NCBI GenBank assembly: GCA_032622095.1
Contig: CP136063.1
Location: 35,192,106-35,256,105 of the forward strand
Length of the DNA: 64,000 nucleotides
Origin: Siphonodentalium dalli
Taxonomy: Eukaryota; Mollusca; Scaphopoda; Gadilida; Siphonodentaliidae
Direction: 5' to 3'
Below, one piece after another: positions 54,857-64,000 of this stretch. The notes below the pieces were generated by a model, which was given only the letters and a program-made list of their open reading frames with translations, had not been told where the DNA came from and did no database searches. A program made the translations under genes and the position numbers. The first letter of the stretch is position 1. Every line of letters starts with the position of its first letter.

Positions 54857-54987
54857 CTGAAAATGGTAACAATAATAACTCTTTATTTCATACAAATGTA
54901 TGCATATATAATATATGTCAACCAATGTTTTCCGATTAGACATATTGTTGCTCATATATGGGAATAACCCCCTTAAACAACACGTAC

Positions 54988-55009
54988 CAAAGAGAAAAAA
55001 CATCAACAT
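54988..55009 (-). CDS. Putative first coding exon (signal-anchor start)
   Basis: ATG 55009 followed by a short hydrophobic run (MLMFFLF) and donor G|GTACGTG at 54987; phase 1 matches the acceptor at 54856. With exons 54416-54856 and 35022-35587 the open frame totals 342 codons. The frame is open upstream without ATG, so extra upstream coding is possible. Confidence 0.45.
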
Positions 55010-55039
55010 TGAGCACGAATAAAACGTACACACTAAACT

Positions 55040-55400
55040 GGTCGCGTTACATTTAATACGATATGTCGCGCTACACTGTATCGGGTTACATTTAATACGA
55101 TAATTCGTGCTATACTGTATCGGATTACATTTAATACGATATTTCGTGTTACACTGTATCTGGTTGTTATAACACGATATTTCGTGCTACACTGTATCGG
55201 GTTACATTTAATTCGATATTTCGTGCTACACTGTATCGGGTTGTTATAACACGATATTTCGTGCTACACTGTATCGGGTTACATTTAATACGATATTTCG
55301 CACCACACTGTATCGGGTTGTTATAACACGATATTTCGTGCTACACTGCATCGGGTTGGTGTAACACGATACAATAGTCGGTATGACACGACAGAATAGT
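55040..55400. repeat. 39-bp tandem repeat upstream of host gene
   Basis: About nine degenerate units of 'ttacatttaatacgatattt' plus 'cgtgctacactgtatcggg'. It lies 30-390 bp upstream of the putative start codon, where a promoter would be. Confidence 0.85.
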
Positions 55401-56185
55401 CCGATTGCACAGAGTGTGCATTATCATTGCAAATAAAACTGTTATTAATGACAATGAACTAACACTTTCATTGTATTAATAATTTGGCCAATCAGAATTG
55501 ACTTACTTATCCGGGATCTTTCAACTTCGAACATGAAAATAATTCGCGCATGGTTTAAATGGCGGACTATTTGACTGTATTATTTGTGTTCTTGTTTTTG
55601 GATAATTAGATATATAAAAAACTATAAGCTTTGACGTTATATATATAACTCATTACGGTATCTATATAATTCTGACCTATATATCAACTTTCGCCTCAGC
55701 TCGATGACGTTTTAGACTATTCAGAATTACGGTCTGTTATACTGGGTAATCATTCTGGCTATTCAGTGTTATATTTAACTATATACGCGGTAACAATCAT
55801 CATTTTTCAGTTTTACATTAAACTGTGTTACTGGGAAACATTTCACTAAACTGAATTTAGTTCGGAATTACCCGTGTGCACGTTCTTCAAAATGTGGTCC
55901 GACATTAAAGGGTAGGTCGCGACTATTTCGGTTATATGCGCGCATTTATGTAATTCAACTCCAGATAGTGACACAATGAAGAGTAAAAGTCGCTTCTGCA
56001 AAACGCCAGCTTTGTTTTGATACAGCGCGTCATCAAAGACGACGTCACGGAAAAATATTTTTGAATCTGCGAAATCATGAAAAGCGACGTTCCGTACTTG
56101 TGACGTCACAAGTTGAAGACTGCATTGTTCGTGCAACGTTGATTAAAATTGGTCGACGCAAGCATGCGTTTCGATGTTAAGCTGT
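55400..56185. other. Non-coding 5' flank of host gene
   Basis: No supported gene; a 96-codon minus frame (55846-56136) shows no recognisable feature. Confidence 0.4.
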
Positions 56186-56189
56186 TCTA

Positions 56190-59100
56190 TTTTTCACCCA
56201 CTGACCGACGCGCGAAGCACGTCCAGTGGGTATCTATAATCGTAGGACTTATGCGTTTCTGCTGAATTGAACTAGTGCCTATGCGTTTCTGCTGAGCTGC
56301 ACTGACGTTTGATCGCAAAATAAAATTATAATCATTAGCAAAGCACACGTTTGGATAACACCGCCATAAACAGTGACATATTATGATGTTGAGCTCGTAT
56401 CGTCAATAAAATTAGAGTTATGACTTATAAAACTAAGAATTACTGCTAAAGTATTTCTACCAATTGGGTCACTAGATTCGTGTTGAGCTGGAGCTTGAGA
56501 AATTTCAATTTCAACCAATTGAAATGCCGTTGAAAACCGAAGGGTTAAGCGATTATCGCAATATGATATGGGAACACCGTGTGCGTAACGTAACTATCAC
56601 AAGTATAACGTACTCTGATAACAACGTATCGCCAAATTCGTGCTTCAAACAGTTTAAACATGTCATCTTCGGCTTCTTTTATTTTATTTTTTATGAAAAT
56701 GAATAATAAATGTTGTGATAAATATGTATAATATGTATATAACGACAATAAAGTAAAATTAGCCATTTTTTCGCGAAACTTAGGATAGGAAAACCAGGTA
56801 CAAAAATTGGTGAAATATGAGTACGAACGTCAAAGTGTTCCCCTGTCGTATCGTGATAATTGCCAAGTGTCACTGCGAAGCGAAGCCTCCATTTGGCGAT
56901 TATTAATTAATTCATTTCGGCTGTTCAGTCTTCTAAGCTATTAAAACTTTCTTGGATATCGTGGAAGGTGTTTTGGGAGGATTGTTCTGATATATAAATG
57001 TTGGATTAACCTTCCAAAAAGATGAGTTTGACGCCTGCATTTATTGGCATGAATATTAACGAGCGCCCGTCTGCAAGTACAGTCATTGCCGAATTCAGGT
57101 TGGCATGTTTTTGTGAAAATGTCACCAATATTTCTCCACTCGATTCTCTTACAATGCACTCTAATCGGTCAAATTCTTTTGATAATTCTATCTAAATACA
57201 TCTTAGCTACTATTCGGATCTGCTGTCCCGGTCATTACAAATGATTCGGTTGTTAATATTGCTGTCCCTTCTTTGGACTATGGATTATTCTGATAATATA
57301 AAAAGGGATAGTTTGACCAAAACGACTATTGACAAAACTTTGTTTACAAATTGAGCCCACTCGTGACTTGATGAACCGTCCATGCTGAAAATTTATTATC
57401 GAAACCAAATTCAATTTCTTCCATCTAAAACATAATTACGCGCTGGATTTTATGAATATATAAGTATCCCACGCACATACACCAACTATCAGCTTAAAAA
57501 TTTTGAAAAATGACAGTTTTATGGACATAAATCGATTTTAATGGCAAATGCCATGTTAAATTTTATCATTTAAAAAATTCATTTCTTCCATCTAAAACAT
57601 AATTACGTGCTGTACTCTGTAATTTTAGGAATATATTAGTATCCCACTCACACACACCAAGCCTCGGCTTAAAATTTTGAAAAATGACAGTTTTATCGAC
57701 ATAAATCGATTTTAATGGCAATTGCCATGTTAAATAAATTTTAGTGCCCTGCAAATGTTTTCTGAGCTGTTCCATATTGGGCACTAGAGTCCATATTTGA
57801 CCGGTTATACCTGATAATTGTGCGACAGTACAGTCGCGTTACTTTATACGTCAACACTGGTCATTATCACCCGACAAATTTATTTCGGTCTATCGTATCA
57901 ACCCATATTTTCTCATGCATAGCCTGACTAAGTGTCAACATTGGTCTTTATCGCTCCACTAATTTGTATCGTTTCATCGTATGAATTCCATATCCAATTA
58001 TCCACATATAACCAACCCAACCTCTAATCCCGGTCCAATTTATTTATTTCTTTCATCGGTATAGTCACGTTACGTAATATTTTATCACGTGATACTTACA
58101 TTGTATATGTCTATGGTATTACTATAGTGTACTGTATACGTATATCAATTGCTATTCCTTTCTATATAATCCTGGTGCCATGTATGGAGTTAGAGATAAT
58201 TTCAGACCCCCCCCTCCAATTTTATATCATTGCTGCTTTAGTACAGTCGCGATGCATTACATGGCAACATCGCTCCACTAATTTATGTCAGTTCATCGGT
58301 ACAAAGGCCCTTTTCTCCGAGTCCATATAACCAACCCAACATCTTATAGAAGTCCATAAATGACTATTCTGGCACTATATAGAGATGACTAAGATTCTGA
58401 CACCCCCCTATGTTATAGCCTTGTTGCAACAGTATAGTTCAGATGCATAATATGTAAACATTGGTCGTTATCGCTCTACAAATTTATATCGGTTCAACCC
58501 TTAGTTCCCTGTATTGCCCACCCCTCCCTCAATTTAATTTTTCAGTTATATTATAGTCTCGTTAGGTACACATTTTATCTTTTGTAACTTTTGCTTCAAC
58601 ACGTCGAGTTCCGCTGCAGACAATACAAAAACTGACAATATTTTGAAATGTAAGCAGGCTTCAAACTCATCTTATCCAAGAAAAACTCTGGTTACATAAG
58701 AAATTTGTGTATAAGGTGTATGCGCATTTGTTGCGTTAAAAACAAAAGGTCCCAAGTGAAGGTCCAAATCCCCAACACACTGATGTGAGGTTTAACTCCA
58801 TCTACATACATTAATGTCCAAAGTAATTGATCACTTAACCACAGCAAAATAATGGGTATTTTTTCATGATTTTAAATCCTGAAAAATCACCCATAATTAT
58901 GCTGTGGTTAAGTGGTCAATTGCTTTTTGCATTAGTGTAACCAATATAAGGATTTGAGGTGTAATGATAACTCAATCCTCATACAGTAATGTACAAAGTA
59001 ATTGACCACTTAACCACAGCAGAATAATGGGTAATTTGTCAGGATTTTAAATGCTAAAAAAATACCCATAATTCTGCTGTGGTTAAGTGGTCAATTACTT

Positions 59101-59690
59101 TGGGCATTACTGTAACCAATATACGGATTTGAGGTTTAATGATAACTCAATCCTCGTACAGTAATGCTCAAAGTAATTGACCACTTAACCACAGCATAAA
59201 TATTGGTAATTTTTCAGGATTTTAAATCCTGAAAAATTACCAATAATTCTGATGTGGTTAAGTGGTCAATTACTTTGGGCATTACTGTAACCAATATAAG
59301 GATGTGAGGTTTAATGAGAACTCCATCCACATAACTAATAAATATGTGTGAAAATTAAACAAAAACAAAATAAATTCCATGATGGCGTCCAACGTGGACT
59401 GCCTAATTCTGCTCCAAAACATGTATATTGAATATATGGATGTTTATTGGAGGGGAAACCGATTATTTCAATGATATTTTCATTAACTGGGTTCCAAAAA
59501 CCCGACTTACGGGAGCGCGCTTCGCGCGCGACTGTATCTTAAGTATATGTGCATATTTAATAAGCCAACAATTGGAATCCCAACAGAGAATGATTGGCGT
59601 GTCGCCCTTGCGCTTGCGCATAGACATCATTGATGATCTCTATGGGAAACCACATTGACATTTAATAGAGAATTTCGATTAACTGGGCTG
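56190..59690 (-). repeat. Right arm of long inverted repeat
   Basis: Counterpart of 27655-30430 plus 1-163. It keeps about 75 bp (59490-59567, with a 'gcgcgcttcgcgcgc' hairpin) missing from the left arm where the Polinton lies. It also carries three palindromic insertions at 58812-59286 absent from the left arm. Confidence 0.8.
58812..59286. repeat. Three copies of a 120-bp palindromic MITE in tandem
   Basis: Copies about 58812-58935, 58987-59109 and 59161-59286. Each is a near-perfect hairpin with ends caaagtaattgaccactta and an AT-rich centre (ggattttaaatcc). Spacers are the arm's own 48-bp unit sequence, so unit plus MITE seems to have been amplified together. Confidence 0.8.
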
Positions 59691-59759
59691 CACGGTTATG
59701 AAAAAAACATCAAATAACTTATTATTTAACTAACTGAATAACTAATTGCACTCAAGCCC

Positions 59760-60200
59760 AATAAGAAAATTCCTTAAGTATTGTGCTTAAGCAAAGTTTG
59801 AGATACCTTATTGCGCTTAAGCACAATATGATATTCCTGTGCAATAAGGAATATTCTTATTACACATTCCCTATTACACATAAGCGAAATTACATCCATA
59901 TTGCACTTAAGCGCAATTAATATCTATCTCATTAGATCGCCCTTGTGCAAATAGTAGAATAATCCTATATATGTTCCACCCATTGTACCATGGGAATGGA
60001 CTACACCACCTGAATTATAGCGAGTTTATGTACACTATATACTATATTCCTTATTAAGAGATACCTTATTGAGTTTTATTATCTAAGTGCAATATGAAAA
60101 TTCCATCATTGCACTTATACACAGTTAAATACTTCCATATTGCGCTTAAGCACCATAGAGATTCCCATATTGCGCTTAAGTGCAATTAGCTCTTATTGCG
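59760..60200. repeat. Dispersed 'ttgcgcttaagcgcaat' motif cluster
   Basis: At least eight degenerate copies of a self-complementary motif around CTTAAG, both spaced and adjacent; similar motifs at 1-50 in the left arm. No gene. Confidence 0.6.
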
Positions 60201-60209
60201 CTTAATTGT

Positions 60210-61900
60210 TATAATTGTATTGTAACTATTGTTTCGTTCTTTAATATTTCCCATACATTATGTAACCATATATTATGCTAAAAAAGTAGTACTATTGTTA
60301 CTAATAGTACTCGTAGTAGTTAATACCACCGTACTTTCAATATTCTATCATGGTTAGTTTCAAAATCATAACGTTAATTGTTATTACTATTTGTGTGTAT
60401 TGTACATGTACATCAGTCATCAATTAACAAACTTAAGCAGAGCCTGGTTGAATATCTACCATATATGGTAGGTTATTCCCATCTTAAAGCTGCTGATGTC
60501 ATTGAGACATTCAATGCTATTATGCTATTTTGCATGCGAACTAGTAGACCCTCCAATAGCTTATCATTACCACTCGGGACAGTGGGTGTTTTTCCTCAAT
60601 TAATTGAATTTCTTGTTTGTTGTGTGCGACATTGCGATTTCGGATTTGCGATAGACTTTCTACCGTACATATCGACAATTTACGGATCGGAGTTTGAACT
60701 GTCATAATTACTGATCAAATGTCACAGATCCACCAAATGCCGGCAACAATATAACATTCTAGAATTAATTTGGACGGTGCTTAGAGATAGTAGCACTACT
60801 CTCGATCGGGATCCAAATAATAGCAGGGTGCATGGAATAAAAGTACTGGGGGATTTTCATATAAATAAGAGTACGGGCGCAATATTAATAGTACGGGGGG
60901 GGGGGTGTCAGAGAAATACATTGATAACATAACTAATTGATACCTTAACCACAGTAGAAAATTGTGTACGGTACTTTTTCGTGATTTAATCCACAATTGT
61001 TGGCCATTATAAATATTAGCTCTAGTATAAGTACAATCTCTGAACATTATTGTTACTGTTTGTACGGTTTTCTGTACAATCACCCTCCCTCTGTTTAATT
61101 AATTTCTCATGGGACTCGAGCAGCTTTTATCAAGTTGGCATCACAAGATTTGACGTTTTTCAGTGATTTATCTTACATCTTTTGTGATATATCCCTCTGT
61201 GGTTGGGGGCTTCACAATTGTTTTGTATTCCATATCATTTTCTCTTCAGCAAATTCATTTTCATATTCTTGTTTTTTTATATTTATCTGCTAATTTTTCA
61301 TTTTGTGGCAATCACTATTTTCTATGCCTATCGCGGAAAATGTCTTCCATTTCTATTGTGAGCCATGTTATTTTAAAAGCACCATGGTGCTACCGATCAA
61401 AATACGTTGATTTGAAAAGTCCGTGCTTGGAATTTACAAGGTCGGCTGGCGGGGACCACGAAGCGATCAATATTATTTCCACCCAGCATTGCCGCTGTAT
61501 TATTGATAACCCTAAATTGTGACTTCAAACTTGCCGTTTCGGGAGTCTGTGCTTATTTATTTTTTTTAACTATAGAACAGCGATTCATTTTTATTTAAAT
61601 ATTTATAAATAACAATATACGCTTCATATTAGCACCCCTATGTGGCCACAATGTACGAAACACGTGTACATGCGTGTTAGACCTGTTCGAGTTCGCAAAA
61701 ATAACCGTGCTATATATCATATGAATAGGGCTACCCCTTATTGGATAAAAATGATAACTTTCGCGCGTTTTCTTGTATTAGCGCGAAAGTATTATATTCA
61801 CAGCTCGATGAATAATGTATGTTATCAGTAGGCGGAGTTTTCATTAAGGCATTAGCCAATGAAAAGTTGTTATTGGAGAATTGATTTCGGCGGGAAATCA
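60210..61900. other. No supported gene
   Basis: AT-rich. Two open frames (60378-60707, 61163-61522) lack ATG starts or recognisable motifs. The last 150 bp may hold the 5' leader of the DIRS-type element. Confidence 0.4.
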
Positions 61901-61998
61901 GTGGAGTGCAGTCACTTCTAGTCCTAGATTTGTTGGGTCAGCACACACAATTTTTTTCTTATCGTCAAAACAATCGTCGTACTTGGGAGTTTTTCGTC

Positions 61999-62886
61999 AT
62001 GGAACAACACCAGAATGATGAAGCTTCACAGATTCCGGAGCCGATACAAAGAGCAGTAGATGCGGCAGTCCAGCGATCGCAGAATGGAATGTTAACGGAG
62101 CTGAAACAGCTATTGGCGGTTGAGTTGGGAGGTCTTCACACGAAGATAAGTACTACACAAGTTGGATCTCAGAAGCAAATGCGTCAGATAGAGACCTTAA
62201 ATGAATCTAAATATACCTTTAAAAAGAAGAGTCACGAAGACCAGTTCAAATCTAATGCCAAAGTTTTGTCAAATTTGAATGTGGCCAGTGCTTCACTCAG
62301 TAAAGAGAAAGTGGAACAAGCAGATTTAGACTGTGCAAGGCAAAAGGTGCAAGATGGTATGGATTTGTTAAATTTTAGACAAAAATGCATTAAGATGGCA
62401 GATTCAAATGAAAATGGTTGGTCGGTTGTACATGAGTATCTTTCTAATCCTTTAGCGGACGACTCTGAAGATGAAAGGAAACTCGGCAAGGCAGGCAATG
62501 CTGCAGCGCGGAAAGCCAAGTCAGCGAAAAACAAAAAGAAGGCTACACGACAGCGTCCTTATTCAATTGCTGAGTCTGCAGTCAGAGGAAAATCTTATTC
62601 GCAACCTTCAGCTCCAAAGTCTGACAGAGGCATCAAGCCGGGACAGTGCTGGAACTGTCATTTATACGGACATTGGACCAGAGACTGCACGGCCCACAAG
62701 AGCGAACGAATTAAGATGAGTATTGATAATGTTTACATTAGTATCAGTTTCGGTGGTGAGGGGGTCAATGTTGTCGAAAAATCACAACAAAGCGATAGTC
62801 GCACGAACAAGTGTAATGATTTGAATCACACTCAAACGTTAACACAGGGCAGTAAAAGATTACAACTGACTCAGCCCGAGCTTTAA
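61999..62886 (+). CDS. DIRS-type retrotransposon Gag-like protein
   Basis: 295 aa from ATG 61999 (open frame extends upstream from GTG 61906). Helical N-terminal two thirds with Gln and Lys, a basic region (ARKAKSAKNKKKATRQR), then a C-x2-C-x4-H-x4-C zinc knuckle (CWNCHLYGHWTRDC, near residue 220). It precedes a DIRS-like reverse transcriptase frame, the usual order. It would package element RNA. Confidence 0.7.
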   Translation: MEQHQNDEASQIPEPIQRAVDAAVQRSQNGMLTELKQLLAVELGGLHTKISTTQVGSQKQMRQIETLNESKYTFKKKSHEDQFKSNAKVLSNLNVASASLSKEKVEQADLDCARQKVQDGMDLLNFRQKCIKMADSNENGWSVVHEYLSNPLADDSEDERKLGKAGNAAARKAKSAKNKKKATRQRPYSIAESAVRGKSYSQPSAPKSDRGIKPGQCWNCHLYGHWTRDCTAHKSERIKMSIDNVYISISFGGEGVNVVEKSQQSDSRTNKCNDLNHTQTLTQGSKRLQLTQPEL

Positions 62887-62911
62887 CAAAGAAATATCGC
62901 AGTAAAGCGAT

Positions 62912-64000
62912 GTGTTTACATGCAGTCGGTTCAGTGATCAGAACGAGCTCGCGGAATCGCAGTTGAGCGAAATATTCGTTACAAATAATCGCTTGAGTGA
63001 ACAGGCAGAGTGTCAATTAACGATAATGACAAATCAACGAGACAACGCTGTCGCAGTTTCGTTTAAAGCGAATGAGCATTCTCCTGTCGGAAGTTTGCGT
63101 GAAAACATTGTGGAATGGAGACATTTAAGCGATGTTAACGCTCATGTTATTGATGTTATCCAGAATGGTTATAGATTACAATTTAACACGGTGCCTGCTG
63201 AGGCGGTGTTAAATAATAACAAATCAGCATTGGATAACAAAATTTTCGTTGAAAAAGAAATATACACTTTGCTTAACCCTTTACCCAACAGAAGGGCCCT
63301 GTGCCAATGCATTCTCTTATATATGCGAGTCGACCATAGGTCGCCTCGCATATATAAGAGAATGCATTGGCTTAACACATTAAAAATTATAAAATTGTTA
63401 AAGAATGTAAGAAAAAATGGTAAAAAGTGTTAAAAAAAGATTTTTTTAGGCCAATGCATTCTCTTATATATGCGAGGCGACCTATGGTCGACTCGCATAT
63501 ATAAGAGAATGCATTGGCACAGGGCATAACTGTAACCATCACAATGTGGTCAATGAGTCGGTTCCATTGAGACAGACCCAAGATAATTTAGGCTGTTGCA
63601 GCTTTATTTGGCCGTTTTTGGCCGGTTTGTTGGGTAAAGGGTTAATTCGGGTCGGATACAGCAAGTGCTAATTATTCCAAAAGTGGTTAATCCTCTAACG
63701 GTGGCTTATAATAGGTCCGCAAAACCTAGGTTGGTTTAGACTGTAGACTTGTTAACCCAAATTTACATCAGTTTAAACATAAATATGAAGATTCTTCAGT
63801 AGTAAGGCATTTATTTGAGAAAGGGAGTTATCTGTTTACATTTGATTTAGGATCAGCATATCATCACATTTTGGTAAATTCAGATTATTGTGAATATTTA
63901 GGTTTTGCTTGGTTATATTATGATGGCAAAATCAAATATTATGTTTTTAAAGTTTTACCATTTGGGTTGTCTACGAGTGGATTTATTTTTTCAAAAGTAA
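62912..64000 (+). pseudogene. DIRS-type reverse transcriptase (start of pol), interrupted
   Basis: 62912-63276 encodes 'NIVEWRHLSDVNAHVIDVIQNGY', typical of the stretch preceding the reverse transcriptase of DIRS elements. A MITE occupies 63277-63641. After it come 'VVNPLTVAYNRSAKPRLV', 'FTFDLGSAYHHI' (catalytic motif A region) and 'LPFGLSTSGFIFSK' (motif B), running off the window end at 64000. A one-base deletion near 63735 puts a TAG in frame after KPRLV. Together with the MITE this copy is dead. The tyrosine recombinase expected of DIRS would lie beyond the window. Confidence 0.8.
63277..63641. mobile_element. TTAA-flanked MITE, copy 2, inserted in DIRS pol
   Basis: TTAA at 63273-63276 and 63642-63645. 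Reverse-complement copy of 41454-41844 with the same two 69-bp palindromes (63303-63371, 63451-63519). With one TTAA removed the pol frame runs through the site without shift. Confidence 0.88.

Noticed and set aside
60378-60707. 109-codon frame
   Set aside because: No ATG start, no recognisable domain, no splice context I can defend; could be an exon, but unsupported.
61163-61522. 119-codon frame with hydrophobic start
   Set aside because: AT-rich Phe/Ile/Tyr bias typical of chance frames; no neighbours or motifs.

Overview
The window is animal (metazoan) nuclear DNA, AT-rich and crowded with transposable elements. The host signs are one spliced gene with canonical introns, a LINE remnant, a DIRS-type retrotransposon, hAT and TTAA-flanked MITEs, a Helitron-like repeat and very large minisatellites. 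A marine invertebrate, perhaps a mollusc, is my guess; the sequence does not settle it.

1-163 and 27655-30430 are two pieces of one arm of a long inverted repeat; the other arm is 56190-59690. A Polinton/Maverick (adintovirus-like) element, about 165-27640, splits the left arm. Its terminal inverted repeats contain a 30-bp minisatellite arranged around a 54-bp palindrome.

The left two thirds of the Polinton (800-19340, all minus strand) hold the virion and replication block: protein-primed DNA polymerase B, an unknown protein, packaging ATPase, two KGG-motif basic proteins, an unknown protein, a DD35E-chromodomain integrase, a small membrane protein, penton, core protein, major capsid protein, a Cys-rich protein and an adenain-like protease. 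A 6.7-kb segment (polymerase tail to mid major capsid) is tandemly duplicated and nearly identical. Some genes are broken in one copy (integrase), some in both (ATPase), and the polymerase carries an in-frame stop.

The right third (19400-27120) is the most unusual part. It reads as three back-to-back gene pairs. The first (polymerase / zinc-knuckle protein) diverges from a perfect-looking palindrome with back-to-back TATA boxes. The other two pairs (20251-21391 and 21706-27079) diverge from two near-identical 590-bp fold-back promoter cassettes. All four of their genes end about 20 nt before a stem-loop matching the metazoan histone-mRNA 3' processing hairpin (GGCCCT-TTTC-AGGGCC). The regulatory cassettes are almost identical but the coding sequences look unrelated. 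One gene of the second pair is interrupted by a nested 3.8-kb element with 1.3-kb inverted repeats and a 5-bp target duplication.

To the right of the Polinton are a LINE 3' fragment, the 3' exon of a secreted/Golgi GDS-type (PC-esterase/CASD1-like) host gene at 35022-35587, a 405-bp tandem repeat that has copied that exon's splice acceptor, MITEs, a 4.7-kb minisatellite (46-bp unit, with a 35-unit higher-order repeat), the 5' exons of the same gene (54416-55009), the right long-inverted-repeat arm, and the 5' half of a DIRS-type retrotransposon interrupted by a TTAA-flanked MITE. Coordinates of repeat edges were read by eye and may be off by a few bases.
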